This document shows, one piece after another, positions 21,597-34,110 of a DNA stretch of 64,000 nucleotides (position 1 is the first letter of the stretch; each line of letters opens with the position of its first letter). Origin of the DNA: Rosa chinensis (lineage: Eukaryota > Streptophyta > Magnoliopsida > Rosales > Rosaceae). A program made the position numbers and the translations under genes. The DNA is taken from assembly GCF_002994745.2 (NCBI RefSeq), contig NC_037093.1:34387884-34451883 (forward strand), read 5' to 3'. A model generated the notes under the pieces. The model had not been told where the DNA came from, searched no databases, and was given only the letters and a program-made list of their open reading frames with translations.

Positions 21597-21965
21597 CCAT
21601 TCAACACATAATTTTTCATCTTTTGTGCTGCAGATTTAGACTTCACAGATAAACACTTCAACAGATAATCATAACTCAACTTAGAATATTCCTAGTAACC
21701 AACAGGTAGACCAAAAGGTGTTACTTGGATTAAGGAATCAGTTTCCATCCTTTTCCAGATCCAAGCAACCAAAACAACTATCAGACAATAAAATAAGCAT
21801 TCAAATAGTCTGTGCTTATGCACTTACAACCAAAATACCAAAATAAAATTTGTTGTCCATCAAAAGTTAAAATGCAGAAAAAGAAATAAAAGAACGAAAA
21901 GATGAAATTGTTTTACTTCTCCCCCTTTGAATGGCAAGACACATCAAACTCATCCATCAGCCTGG

Positions 21966-22466
21966 TCACAGTATCCTGAAATCCTCGTTGTCCATGGAGG
22001 CATCACTTTCCTCCTGTGCATCTTCCTCCTTGACAATGGTGGACGATCCGGGATCGCTGCCTGTTCTGGGAAACCCTAGAGGGTGGCTCTGCATGTTTCG
22101 GACTTCTTTGACAAGGTTGGTGAGGGCACTGTGAGTGAGGACCAGTAAGGAGTGCATGTCATCCATGTCATTGGTGAGACAAGTGATTCGCCAATCAGCC
22201 ACCAGGATGCCGTCGCGAAGAGAGGAGTGCATGTGCTCAAGAGATTCAGCAAGGCTGGCTAGAGAAACCAGAGGGCGAGAGGCATCAGGAGACGGAGGGG
22301 AGGATGACTCTCTAGCATGCAGTCGAGGAGACCGGATGCATTCACGAGAGGAACGATGCATGCCAGGATGGAGAAGGCCGGCTCTGGCAGTGGCCTGGCG
22401 GCCCTCTTCTTGAGGAGGAAGACGCCGGTTTCCACCAATGCGAGTGGTGATCTTGTTGAGAACCAT
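21966..22466 (-). CDS. Extra ORF between pol and the 3' LTR, unknown product
   Basis: A minus-strand frame of 166 codons starts at ATG 22466 (an in-frame upstream ATG at 22562 would give 198). The product begins MVLNKITTRIGGNRRLPP, is rich in Ser, Arg and His, has an internal stretch with leucine spacing (LASLAESLEHMHSSL), and ends acidic (EEDAQEESDASMDNEDF). No known domain is recognised. SIRE-lineage Copia elements often carry an additional frame here, sometimes called env-like; I see no signal peptide or clear membrane segment after ATG 22466, so nothing supports an envelope role. The frame overlaps an antisense ORF of 92 codons that I regard as its shadow. Confidence 0.4.
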   Translation of the reverse strand: MVLNKITTRIGGNRRLPPQEEGRQATARAGLLHPGMHRSSRECIRSPRLHARESSSPPSPDASRPLVSLASLAESLEHMHSSLRDGILVADWRITCLTNDMDDMHSLLVLTHSALTNLVKEVRNMQSHPLGFPRTGSDPGSSTIVKEEDAQEESDASMDNEDFRIL

Positions 22467-23308
22467 GGTGAAGAGAAAAAGTTTGAGAAAACTTGTACAC
22501 TTAGACAAACCAGAGTGAAATCCGAGAAAGATATGATAGACGATATATATATATCGAACCACTAGGGTTAGAGAAATTCAAGGGACACACCAGTTGGAGA
22601 AAACGTCTCCAAGAAGGAGAGAATTTATGACAAGTTATGGTTCCTAGATACACGCATGCAAATAAAAGCTCCCCCTCAAATCATGCTTAATCAGTAAGGA
22701 AATTAGATTCAAGCATATGGCAGGCAAGGAGAGAGATCAAGAGAAACATGGATTCCCAAAATCTGCAATTATATCGCACAATATATTCCTCTACCAAGTA
22801 TCAAAGCATTTAATGCATTTGTCAGACTATGGAAGGAGAAAATATAGCATAGTTGAAGCACAGAGAGCACAAATCAATTAGTGAAAGGAGCATATTGTAT
22901 AGAATTAACCATGATGTATTCTATCAACAAAGGAATGCGTACGTAAGGCTATATCGTAATCAGTAAACCTGTGTTAAGAGTGAGCATAACCAATATATGG
23001 AACTTAGACACATGTTTCAAGAAAGAGAGAAGAGGTGACAGAAGATAACTGAAGACTTGGATCTCGCTTAGAGGGCCTCCTAAAAGAAGGAGGAAACAAT
23101 TGTTGTTTCACATGGGCAAAGTTACGTAGCCATACATTTTTATTTTGACATATTGAAAAGCACGAACTCATATAGCCAGACACCTCTCAGTAACTCCCAG
23201 ACCGGATGATCTTAGGGTACTAAGCATAACAAGGATGCTCGATGGAGAGGGACTCGAGTTGCTGCTTGTATTTTTACCGTTTGAGTACAGAGGTCACCGA
23301 ACCAACTC

Positions 23309-23440
23309 ATTTCTTACAAACCCTGGAAAGTTCACCACAACCAGGACCTGATTACTTTGAGAGGAAGAACCACGTATCCATTCTAGTTTCTTACAAACCC
23401 TAGAAAGTTCATCACAACTAGGACCTGATTACTTTCAGAA
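23309..23440. repeat. Tandem duplication of about 77 bp in Copia 3' region
   Basis: TTTCTTACAAACCCTGGAAA near 23310 recurs as TTTCTTACAAACCCTAGAAA near 23387, each followed by GTTCA.CACAAC.AGGACCTG and ATTACTTT. Two units are present, diverged at a few positions. Confidence 0.7.
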
Positions 23441-23621
23441 ATGGAACAGGAATACATCTGAGCGTTTGAGTCAGTTCACCTGCTTCAACTATACCCTCTA
23501 AACAAGAAACAAGTGCCATGCCACCACATATAATTATAAGTTATAGTGCAAAAAGAGTCTAACTGATTAAGATGCTAACCAAAAGTACACAAGCATTGTC
23601 CAGAGTAAGGCATGGCATAAT

Positions 23622-25546
23622 TGATAGAAGCATAAATGTGATAAATATAATGTGAAACCTTTATACTTTTCTTAGCTATTTCCTTTAAAAAGTCAATTTT
23701 AACTTTGTTTTCTTTTTAGGTAGTTTGTGGAGTGATTCAAGAAAAATAAGAGCTTAAAGAGAGAAACAAAGCCATGGATCATGAAGTAATGATGCAAAGG
23801 ACCAAAATTGATCAACCTTTTGGCTGGAAATTACAAGGGAAGTCCACGGAATTTGTTGTACAAAACAGTTGCTGCAAAGCAGAAACTGCAGTTTCAGAAT
23901 CAGCTTTCTGGGAACGGTTTTTAGGAGCAATTCTTGCACTCTTCCAGATGCACCTTTCCAGAAAGGGCCAGTCCTTGAAGACATGATGTTATACTTCAAC
24001 AGGAGCCAAAGAACTGGTCATAAGTGTCAACGACGCAGTGGGAAATCTAAGTCGAAGTATGCTTCCTGATAAGGCAGAAACTGTCAGCTTTTCACGAAGC
24101 TTTTTGGGAGATCTTTTCCGGCGATTTTATTGGCGTTTTTCCAGAAGGTTGTTGATCAATATAGAAGATGTGATGTCATAGAACATGTGGGAGTCAAGAA
24201 CCATCCAGAAACTTGTCAAGACAAAGTTGTTCCTTGTCCAAGAAGGAAGTTTCGGAGACAAAAATTGAATCCTAGTCAAAACAGGGCATTTTGGCCGAGA
24301 TTCTTCTTTGGACGGATTTCCAGGGCATTTTTGGAAGGTTATTTCTGCTGCAAATATTAAGGAGAGTCCTAGAATAATTCTACAAGATTACAACAAGATT
24401 ACCAAGGCTTGAAAATCATTTGTGCACCAATTAAAGGAATCCTCAAGCAACAAGGGAAGGTTTTAAAAGCATTGTTGAAGAAGGAAACTAGGGCTGAACT
24501 TATCCTATGTATATTAAGCTTCTGCACACGTTGAAGACGACCGCGCCTTTCACCTTCTCTTCTATCTCTCTTTCTTATTCATCCGCCATCATCTTTTTCT
24601 CTATTTGTTTTATTTTGGTTTTCAAAACAATGTGTAACTAACATTCTTTTTGTTAGGGGCGAGGTTTGAAGCCCCAATTATGTAGAACATATGTTTGTTT
24701 AAATCTAGTTTCTTGATCTTTGGTGTGAATTGGTTGTTTATTTCTGCTTGATTGAAAATTTTTATGTGTTTATGTTCTTTGGGTCGACACTTAGGATATA
24801 TGCATGTAATTGGAGCTAGGTTTAGAAAATATTTCACCTAATCGTCTTGTTTTCTAATCCACAAGTATGCAAGGCTTTGGACAAAGGCTGATGTTTTAAA
24901 CAACTAGAAGAGCATGCTAGGTAGGCGTTCCACACTCAACTGCAACTCTATAATCAATCGTTTCCATGAGATCTTAATGCTTCAAATGTGTTGACACTAT
25001 ATGTGTTGTTGATAGGATAGCGTTCTATACCTTGATTACATGTTTGATAGGCTTAACTATTGTGCGTTCACGTAGACTAAGTAATTAGGGAAACATTAAT
25101 AAGGGACATGATCTGCTCCGACTTGTTTCTTGGTTGATTTATGTTCAAACCTTAGTAATTGAAACTAGGTTAAATTAACATTGTTCGAAAGTAATTGGTG
25201 GTGGATTTCCGAGTCTCTAGCGTCTTCTCCATATTGTTTTTCAAATTCTAAAATCATTTTTGCTTTCTTATTTTCCTTTTATTTTCGTAGGAAAATAAAA
25301 ACCCCAAATCTGTTTCAAATTAGGATTGCAACGCACCCTTCTATCCCTATCTTGTCCTGCCATCTTTTTCCCTCTTTGACGTTTTTCTTTTTCTTAGTTT
25401 TGTGCTTTAGTTAGTTTTTTTTTGTTTTTTTTTGTGTGAATTATAAAGTTACCCTCAATCCCCGGCTTGAACGATCCCTGCTTACTCTATATTGCTAACG
25501 ACTACATCTTGCAGGGTTAAGTTGAGCGTCTATTTTGGGCGTATCA
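23622..25546 (+). mobile_element. Solo LTR, 1925 bp, TSD ATAAT, inside the SIRE-like Copia
   Basis: Begins TGATAGAAGCATAAATG and ends TTTTGGGCGTATCA, with exact ATAAT duplications at 23617-23621 and 25547-25551. A TATA-like TATGTATATTAAG lies near 24508. The last 150 bases contain CCTCAATCCCCGG and GAACGATCCCT..TTACT, also present at the end of the solo LTR at 59500-61503, and both share TGATTACATGTTTGATAGG. It has no coding domain. It inserted into the region between pol and the 3' LTR of the host Copia. Confidence 0.88.
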
Positions 25547-25651
25547 ATAATAGATACATGATCGAAGATATGTTCAATTGACTAGTGACAGTGGGCAAAG
25601 TGCACTAAGTTCACAATTTTCTCACTAGAACTGGACAAAGATGAGGTTGCT

Positions 25652-26683
25652 TCAATACTTGGAGCATATCCCAATCGCATTTCTCAGCAGTTCAAACCTA
25701 GTAGTATCAAGTGGCTTTGTGAAGAGATCAACTAGTTGACTGTCTGTGGGAACAAAGTTCAACTCAAGAAGTTTTTGTTCAACTAGGTCTCTAATGAAGT
25801 GATATCTGAGACCAATGTGCTTAGTTCTAGAGTGTTGAACAAGATTCTTGGTAATATTTATAGCACTTGTGTTGTCACATAAAATGGACAACTTACCTTG
25901 AGAAAACCCATAATCCTGCAGCATCTACTTCATCCAAATCATCTGAGTATAACGGCTGCCAGCGACAACATATTCAGCCTCAGTAGTAGACAATGAAATG
26001 CAATTTTATTTCTTGCTGTGCCAGGCAACAAGGTTGTTTCCAATGAAGAAGCAGCCTCCAGAAGTGCTTTTTCTGTCCTTCAAGTTCCCTCCCCAGTCAA
26101 CATCAGAATATCCTGCAATCTCCATATTAGTGTCAAAGGTGTAGAAAATACCACAGTTAACTGTACCAGCAACATATCGGATTATTCTTTTGACAGCTTC
26201 TAAGTGAGATTCTTTGGGATTAGATTGAAATCGAGCACACACTCCCACGCTATAGGAGATATCTGGTCTACTGGCAGTGAGATACAGCAAGCTACCAATC
26301 ATGCTTCTGTAAAGTGTGGAATCAAAGGATTTCCCATCTGGTGGATCATCACTCAACTTTGTAATGGTGCTCATGGGATTGTTGACCACCTTTTTGGATT
26401 GAAGACCAAATTTTTTGATGAGATTCTCAACATATTTGGTTTGGGAGAGAAATAGACCTGTATCAAGCTGCTTAACTTGCAATCCAAAGAAAAAGGTTAG
26501 TTCACCACACATGCTCATTTCAAATTCACTTTCCATGACAGATTGGAATTCCTTGACAAGGTATTTAGATGTGGAGCCAAAAACAATGTCATCAACATAG
26601 ACTTGGGCAATGATAATGTCATTTTTTACTTGTTTTACAAATAAAGTTTTATCAATTGACCCTCTAGTATAACCTTTTCCCAC
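25652..26683 (-). pseudogene. Copia RT C-terminal half and RNase H (SIRE-like element)
   Basis: The minus strand reads QVYVDDIVFGST (catalytic YVDD intact) near 26600, LYRSMIGSLLYLTASRPDIS near 26300, VDWGGNLKDRKSTSG, then across stops STTEAEYVVA near 25985 and an RNase H end with HIGLRYHFIRDLVE and VDLFTKPL. Stops at about 26006 and 25925 break the frame. RT and RNase H copy the genomic RNA into DNA in intact elements. Confidence 0.88.
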
Positions 26684-27860
26684 AAGATGAGCATAAAGCC
26701 TCTCATACCAGGCTCGAGGAGCCTACTTTAGACCATACAAGGCTTTCGTAAGTCAATAAACATGGTTCAGGTTATGTGGATCTTTGAAACCTGGATATTG
26801 TTCCACATAGACTTCTTCCTGCAAAACCCCATTCAGGAAAGCAGTTTTGACATCCATTTGAAACAGTTTGAATCTGAGATGACATGCTACAGACAAGAGT
26901 AGTCTCACAGATTCTAATCTAGCAACAGGAGAAAAAGTTTCATCAAAATCAAGGCCTTCAACCTGAGAGTACCCTGAGCTACTAGCCTAGCTTTATTTCT
27001 AATCACATTCCCTTTTTCATCACTTTTGTTTCTGAAATTCACTTAGTTCCTATGACATTGCAATTACTAGGTCGAGGTACTAAGTACCATACATCATTCC
27101 TAGTGAATTGACTCAGCTCTTCCTGCATAGCGCTAATCCAGTGATCATCGACCAAAGCTTCTTTAATATTTTTTGGTTCAACTAAGGACACAAAACTAAA
27201 ATGGGATATAACATTCATGCTCAGCAGATTTTCAGTGATAAAACACAGTAATGCATTTCCTTGACTTACCTCATTCAGACTCACCTGTGTAGCTGCTTGG
27301 CTTCTAGTTTTGAGACCATCTGACAATTTTCCAATGACATCTTGGCTGGAATAATCCTTCTGGACTTGCTTGAACCCTTTTCTTATTACAGGAGCTGGCT
27401 CAAAGATGCTGTTAACATGTTTTTCCTGTTCGTCAGTTTTTGACGTGTCTTTTGGGACTGAGCTTGAAGGAGAAGATGTATCTACATCAACATCCTCCTG
27501 TCTAATATAATGATCATCAATAGATACATTAATAGATTCCATAACAATTTTAGTTCTTTTGTTATAAACTCTATATGCTCGACTATTAACAGAGTATCCA
27601 AGTAAAATACCATCATCGCTTCTTGCATCAAATTTACCTAGTTGCTCTCGATCTCGCAAGATATAGCATGGACTTCCGAAAACACGAAAGTGCCCTATGT
27701 TAGGTTTCTTACCCTTCCACAGCTCATACGCTATTTGTTCAGTACCAGGTCTCAAGAAGACTCTGTTGATAGTGTAACATGCATTGCTAATTGCTTCAGC
27801 CCAGAAATTTGTGCTTATACCTGCAGAATGTATCATGACTCTTGCCATGTCCAGCAACAC
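26684..27860 (-). pseudogene. Copia integrase C-terminus and RT N-terminus
   Basis: Continues the integrase with MLLDMARVMIHSAGISTNFW and FRVFGSPCYILRDREQLGKF, then a linker and the RT start (WISAMQEELSQFTRNDVWYL). From about 27039 to 26684 the RT is spread over several frames with stops, though pieces such as NKARLVAQG and FKWMSKLLS can still be found. This gap disables the polymerase. Confidence 0.82.
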
Positions 27861-27968
27861 TCTATTCTTGCGTTTAACTACTCCATTTTGCTGTGGAGTT
27901 ATAGGAGCTGAAAACTCATGAGAAACACCTAACTCATGAAAGTAGTTAGCAAAAGCAGCATTTTTGAA

Positions 27969-28931
27969 TTAAGTGCCATTATCGGATCTTACTCTTATCA
28001 AGCACATATTTGTGGATTGTTTTTCAATTAACATCCTCTGATTTAATCCTTTGAAGGATTCGAAAGTTTGAGCTTTGTCTCTTAGAAAATTAACCCAAGT
28101 ATACCTGGAAAAATCATCGACTACAACTAGCATGTATTTCTTACCTCTAATGCTCTGTGTTTGAGCTGGTCCCATAAGTTCCATATGTAGCAGTTCCAAC
28201 ACTCTAGTGGTAGTTACAGAGTTTATTGCCTTATGGGGAGACTTGGTTTGCTTTCCAGTCTTGCATCCTCCGCATATCTTGTCAGTCTTACCACTCAGAC
28301 ATGGTAGACCCCTGACACATTGTTTGGTGGATAGTATGAGCAGATCTTGATAGTTCACATGTCCCAATCTTCTGTGCCATGTTCCAAAGGTCTCTTTAGC
28401 AGATCGTACAGAGAAGCAAGCCTGTGCATTCAGAGATTCATTAGCTTGATTGTGATAACAATTATCTAATGATCTCTTACCTCCCATAATGTTTTCACCC
28501 TTTTTATCAAGGACCACACATCTTTGCTTGTTGAACCAAACATCCTCATAATCATCAGCCAAGTGACTGATACTTATTAGATTAGTAGTCAAACCTTCAA
28601 CATACAAGACATTTTGGAGATTAGGAATTACTAGAGTATTGACAGTTCCTTGTGCAAGGATTTTAGCTTTCCTCTCATCACCGAAAGTGACTGAGCCCGT
28701 AGTGTATTCATCTTGAAATGAAGAAAACCAAGCCTTGTCACCAGTCATGTGTCTAGAGCAACCACTGTCCATATACCAGAAATCCTTTCGCTTGTCTGCC
28801 AAGGCAGTCAGTGCTACCAGACAGGTGGCTTCAATATGTGATGAAGGAATATCTGTACTTACACATGCCATGAGACAACTAGCATTAGTGGAGTCAGATG
28901 AATCAATGTGATTAGGAGAGCAATTGTTCAA
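27969..28931 (-). pseudogene. Copia protease and integrase core (SIRE-like element)
   Basis: A 320-codon frame holds the retroviral-type aspartic protease with FWYMDSGCSRHMTGDKAWF near 28780 (catalytic DSG intact), then GAG-pre-integrase WHRRLGHVNYQDL near 28370, an HHCC-like CGGCKTGKQTKSP, and the integrase core with VVVDDFSRYTWVNFL and RVRSDNGT. The frame ends at 27969, just before the expected FKNAAF segment, by a stop; the remaining core with PITPQQNGV is just downstream. Confidence 0.87.
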
Positions 28932-28943
28932 TTCCTTTCTAAT

Positions 28944-29744
28944 CTAGATTGGTTTATTTACAGTGTGCATGTTTGCCTTGGTAACCAAATCAGTCAGTTT
29001 ATTAATAAGGACTTTTTGTTCTTTGAGTTCATAATGCAATGATTCTACTGACAGCTTTTCTTCTCCAGATGAGGGCAATATAAGTCTCTCATTACACCTA
29101 GGTCTAATATGTCCCAATTTACCACAGTAGTGACATGTAGGAATAAAAGATCTAAAAGTAGAGTACCTGTTCTGACCAGTTGAAGTTTCCTGGTCCATCC
29201 TTACCTGAGTGACATTCTGAAGAGGTTTCGGTTCCTTGTCAACTTTTGTCTTGGGTCTTGTGGAAGTGTTCTTGATGACTTTAGTGACTGAATCACCTTT
29301 CTCCACTACTGGATTCGTTTCTCTCACAAAACATGTACTTTTGGAACCTTCTCCCGAATATCCAAGTCCAAATGTATCATGATGGGCTTTTCCTGAACTA
29401 AATAACTTTGACGCAGTTCCAAAACTTATCTCAAACTTTGTGAACTTCTCTTGAGTGGACTTCAGTTCTTCTTGCAATGATTCATTTTCAGTTAACAGGT
29501 TCAAGTTTAAAGCACGTTGTCCTTTTACCTCAAGTTCAAGCATCTTGATTTTATTCTTGAGCTTAACACATTCTTTCTTCCAAGTCTGAGAATCTTTGTC
29601 ACTTTGTGAGCTGTGTAATTCATCTGTAAGCTTGTTTTTTTCTTGTTCCCACATGATTTGAGAAGTCCTACACATGCGCTCCAACTTATCTTTCTCAGCC
29701 TTTAATGTCTCAACTTCATCTTCCAAGCTTGCATTTTTGAGCAA
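28944..29744 (-). pseudogene. Copia gag C-terminal part: coiled coil and zinc knuckle
   Basis: A 266-codon segment with long heptad-like runs (ASLEDEVETLKAEKDKLERM and KLKNKIKMLELEVKGQRAL) followed by a CCHC knuckle CHYCGKLGHIRPRC near 29130. A coiled-coil gag extension of this kind is known in SIRE-type elements. Flanking stops separate it from protease and from the first gag part. Confidence 0.78.
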
Positions 29745-29759
29745 CGTGGCTTTTGATGC

Positions 29760-30879
29760 TTTATAGAGTTGTTTGCAGCGGACAGTGGTCTCGTCATCTT
29801 AGAATCCTTCATCACTTTCAGAATCAAGTGAAAAAGATGACACGAACGCTACATTTTGAGTTTCATCATCACTCGATGTCGAGAGAAGAGATTTGTTATT
29901 GTTATTTCCATGCTTCCTGTTACCACAATCAGTAGAAATATGGACATAGCCACCACATTAATAGCATTTAATTTTTCCAGAATTATTTCCTCTAAAATTT
30001 CCTTTCCCACTTTTAGCAGTGTTATCACTGCTACCACTACTGACAAAGTTTTTCTTGGGAGCGAGCCTTGAAATTTCGAGAAGAAGATTTGTTTCTAAGG
30101 AACTTTTTGAATTCTTTAGTCGAAGAGCAAGATCAAGTGGTTCATCTTCCTCTTCTGTCCCTTTTACGGCCTTGAAAGCTACACCTTTGGATTTTTTTTC
30201 TTCAGGTTTTAGCCTTAGTTCATACGTTATTTTGAGATTTCCAATCAGTTCATCCAGTGGATAGTCATCAATATCAAAAGAATCCTCAATACCAGTGACC
30301 TTAGAGTGAAACTTCTCAGGCAAGGCCCTGAGAATTTTCTTAACAACCTTATCTTCATCAAAAGGGGCACCTAGACTATGACATTGACTTGTAATTTTTA
30401 AAATTCTACCATGAAGGTCATCCACAGTTTCATCATCTCCCATAGTCATAGTTTCAAATTCATAAATCAGACCTTGTAGTTTTTGTGCACGTACCTTTTT
30501 GTTGCCTTCATATATATGTAGTCTGCAGCATATCCCAAGCTTGCTTTGCAGTGTCACAATGACTGATCCTTAGCTTTTCACGTTCAGAGAGAGCAATAAA
30601 GATGCTATTTTTTGCTTTGAAATCAGCTTGAAGATCACGTACTTCCTCATCAGTCCAATCCTTTCGTGGTTTAGGAAGGGATGCAGACGAACCTTCACCT
30701 TTAGCTGGAACTCTAGGTGTCTTCCAGCCATTTTCCACAATATTCCATACATTATCATCTTGAGCATACAAATATGATTTCATGTATATCTTCCATTGAG
30801 TATACTTTTCACATCCTCCATCAAACCACGGAGGACTATTAACAGATCCACCAGCAGCTCTATCTCGAGATTGTTCCAT
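29760..30879 (-). pseudogene. Copia gag N-terminal part (SIRE-like element)
   Basis: Starts MEQSRDRAAGGSVNSPPWFD at ATG 30879 and shows the UBN2-type gag core: YTQWKIYMKSYLYAQDDNVW, then after a frameshift at about 30510-30550, KLQGLIYEFETMTMGDDETV and ILRALPEKFHSKVTGIEDSF. A first zinc knuckle CYxCGGYVHISTDC near 29950 is broken by a stop at its third position. Gag would form the particle that packages the RNA. Confidence 0.82.
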
Positions 30880-30913
30880 TGTCCCTACGATCTACTAGAA
30901 AAATCTAGAACCC

Positions 30914-30925
30914 GCTCTGATGCCA
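30914..30925 (-). promoter_or_regulatory. Primer-binding site of the SIRE-like Copia
   Basis: On the minus strand TGGCATCAGAGC follows the 5' LTR end after two bases. It matches the 3' end of initiator methionine tRNA apart from one change (canonical TGGTATCAGAGC). Confidence 0.85.
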
Positions 30926-32032
30926 ATTGTAAATACTAGATAGAACAAAATGATTAAGAAAACTACTTTGCATCACTACTAGAATTTTGTTTATAGACAT
31001 CAGTCTAGAACCGATGTTAAACTAATTTTCGACCGATGTCTTAGTGGGTGTAGTGAAAGATATAGACATCAGTATAAGCGCGTTTTTAACCGATGTCCCA
31101 GACAACAATCAACATCGATTCTAAAAAACAAATCGATGTATAATCGTTATAATCATCATATTTTTGTATGTTAGGTATGTCTAATTCTTCATATTTTCAC
31201 ATTTTATGCTTAATAAAGTATATGTCGAACAATACTTACGTGAATATTTGCATCGATTTCTATTCTAGAAGCGATGTCTAGTACACTTGTAGACATCAGT
31301 TCCCATGAGTATTGTTTGTTCGTGGCCATTTTTACATGTAGCTTGGCACATTATTTTCTTAGGAACGATGTCTGTATCTTTAGGCGTCATCGGTTTTTGT
31401 TTTAAGAATTGATGTTTCATTTAACACAGCACATCATTTTCATTTAAGCAAAACAATGTTCAATGGTTTTATGTACATCGCTTGCTTTTTCTAGAACCGA
31501 TGTGTTGTTTCATTGTAGACATCGCTTTTGTTTTGTAAAATCGATGTGCACTGGTTTTGAGTACATCAGTTCTGCGAACACAACTCGATACATTAATAAT
31601 CATAAGACATCGATTTTCATTTTGATATTGATTTCTAATCTCTCAAGTGACTTCGTTTTCCTTGGCATTACTGTTTTGTTATGCTTTTATATACTTCACT
31701 TCATTTTGACAAGCGTGATGAGCTAAGTTTGCATCTAGCTGCTGCTGGAAAAAGAAATGCATTTCATAATTATCCAAAAATTGGGGCTTTCCATTAATTT
31801 TCTTTCCAAATTCATGATTGAACATATGTCACAAAAGAAAACCCCAAAACCTACAAAGGATAGCCTAGAAACATATGAGCAACAATCTACAAAATTTCTA
31901 CACCAAACTTTGCTTCAAAGCAAAAAGTAGCCTTGCTCAAAATTCATCTTGGTAGTCAAGTGCAAGAGAAATATGTATTAAGCTAAAGGTTCACATGAAG
32001 TGAAGTTAACAGCGGTAACCAGACCAATGTGA

Positions 32033-32128
32033 CTAGATCAGCTTATCAGGCTTGCCCATCCATTTCACTTCACACCCTAGCTCTTCATATTTGGCAGCCA
32101 AATATTTCACAACTTGTAATCCAAGGCC
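32033..32128 (-). pseudogene. Captured last exon resembling HAD-IIA hydrolase
   Basis: After a splice acceptor (CTTGCAG) the minus strand reads 31 codons to TAG: GLGLQVVKYLAAKYEELGCE followed by VKWMGKPDKLI. The block AAKYEELG.EVKWMGKPDK strongly recalls plant HAD-superfamily subfamily IIA hydrolases. Only this exon is recognised, and the family match comes from memory of the motif, so the call is moderate. Confidence 0.5.
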
Positions 32129-33479
32129 CTGCAAGAGAATGACAAAGTCAGTTTCACAGTGCAACATAAACCTAATGACAGTGATTTCTAGTATTACTAA
32201 ACTCAATAAAAAGAAATACCGACATGACTGAGCTTAAAAGGTACTAAAAAGGCAATGAATCTCAATACTAATATAACTGGACTTTACCAAATGTAAACAC
32301 ACATAAATTAATGGCAAGAAAATTATAGATCCACCTATACTGAATGGCAAAAGACCTGCACAAAAGAGTTCAGTTAGCCCCAGCTTTTGGTAATTTGTAT
32401 GGTTACGTTCACAAACAAATCAAAAGCATTTTGTGAACTAAATGTTTCCGGGGGAGTTGACAAAGTACCAATTCAAAAAAAGAAAAAAGAAAAGAAAAGC
32501 ACAACCAGTGCAAAGAAACTAAAAGAAATAAACAGGGGACTCACCCTCGATTTAAAACTCAGAACTATGGCATTTCCTGACACTACAGCTGCTGTCCTTG
32601 TTTGGAGCCTGCAAAGCAAACAAGTTTGTCAAGATTAAATACAACTGGGTAGCAGCCAACTCCAAGATAAACATACGGTCTAAAAGAATGACAAATACAT
32701 TTCTTGGGTGCAATGTGTCATGATGCAAATGAAATGCAGAACCAAAAAAGAAGTTGAAAGTCACACCATCTTGAAACTTTAATCAAGTGCATAAAGAAAT
32801 TTGACACACCATCTGACAAAGGGTGTGTTGAAGTGTAGCATCATCCAAGGCATATATTGAAAAGCCAATTTAAATTTATTCCAAAGGATGCAACAAGTTC
32901 TGAACCAATTTTGTTGCAAGAAATTTCACACCAGACAAATTGAGCAAGCATACCTAGAACCAAAGCAAAACCCACAAGAGTCAAGAAATGATAATTGAGC
33001 CATTCAAAGAGCACCCAAACAAAAGTTGCAGTAGTTAAAACACTAGCTGATATCTTTTGGTTCCTCCAAAACAACATGTCAACATTTCAATATCAAAATA
33101 GACTTTCCAAAAGAACAAAAAGTATAAAATTAGTGTCCCACACAAAGTCTCTTTTCCTTAAACAAAATGGAGCCCAAGCAACCTCCAGATTAATCACATA
33201 TGTAGATCCAAAGCATACCTTGATTAGCTTCACTTATCTTCTCTCTTTGAGCTGCATAAAAACAAATGCATAGATCAGAGAGTAGTTTAATAGTTTATCT
33301 CCAGACGAAAAAGAATGCAGCAACAAACGCACAACTTCCAGAGACGGTAACATAGAGAATTTGTCTTCATATAATATTCAAAAATGCTGTTCATTAACAG
33401 CAATCACAAGCATGCTTTCCAGAATTTCATCACAGGACATAAATATTTAGGAACTTTATGCCCACTGAGCATAATAGCA

Positions 33480-34110
33480 AACAAGTGACAACAACAAACA
33501 AGGGCAAGTACTTGTTGTCATTCAATGAGAGAAGCCTCAAGGATTCTGAATGACTGAAACATGTAAGTAAGTGTATCAAAAATTTCAAATAGACCACACA
33601 AGTAACAGAATGAAACCTCAAATGCAAGAATACCATCCTAACCATTTTTCGACGAGTATATAACCGTGGTAGGATGGAAGTAAAGCAAACCAAATCAACC
33701 CCATACTTTTTGCTGTTAATGGTCTTCAAGCATCTGTTAAATACAAATAAAAGAGTAAACCTTAAATCCTAAACAAGTCTACATTTTTCAAATCAACAAA
33801 AAAAGGGCTTATACCTTACGCTGCAGTGGAGACATCATATAAGGAAATAGACTCATCATCACTAGCAGTCACTACATAACTCAAAGCCTTGAGAAAATCC
33901 AACGAACTGATTCTACCATTCTGTAAAAAAACAATTACTTTTTCAAGTTCAAATTCACCAAGTTAAAAAGATTAGGGTTTTGATTCAATTGAGCTAAAAG
34001 CAATCAGAAACAAAGAGAGACAGAGCCATTACGTAGTCCCTGAAAGCCAGCCCTACTTCCATGCTTTGGAGAATCTCCTCCGTCAGGTTCAAAGAGACCT
34101 TATCTTCTCT
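33480..34110 (-). pseudogene. Captured 5' part of a WDR82/SWD2-like WD40 gene
   Basis: Four minus-strand exon pieces keep their splice sites: up to 34033 (LTEEILQSMEVGLAFRDY), 33920-33820 (NGRISSLDFLKALSYVVTAS then DDESISLYDVST), 33733 to about 33660 (CLKTINSKKYGVDLVCFTS) and about 33552-33490 (ESLRLLSLNDNKYL). These match the N-terminal WD repeats of SWD2/WDR82, a COMPASS and mRNA 3'-end factor (APRF1/S2L in plants). A one-base deletion after VCF shifts the frame, and in the corrected frame the expected Trp of KNGWD is TAG. A dead copy. Confidence 0.75.

Noticed and set aside
22135..22565. Plus-strand frames of 92 and 82 codons
   Set aside because: They are antisense shadows of the frame downstream of pol in the SIRE-like Copia.
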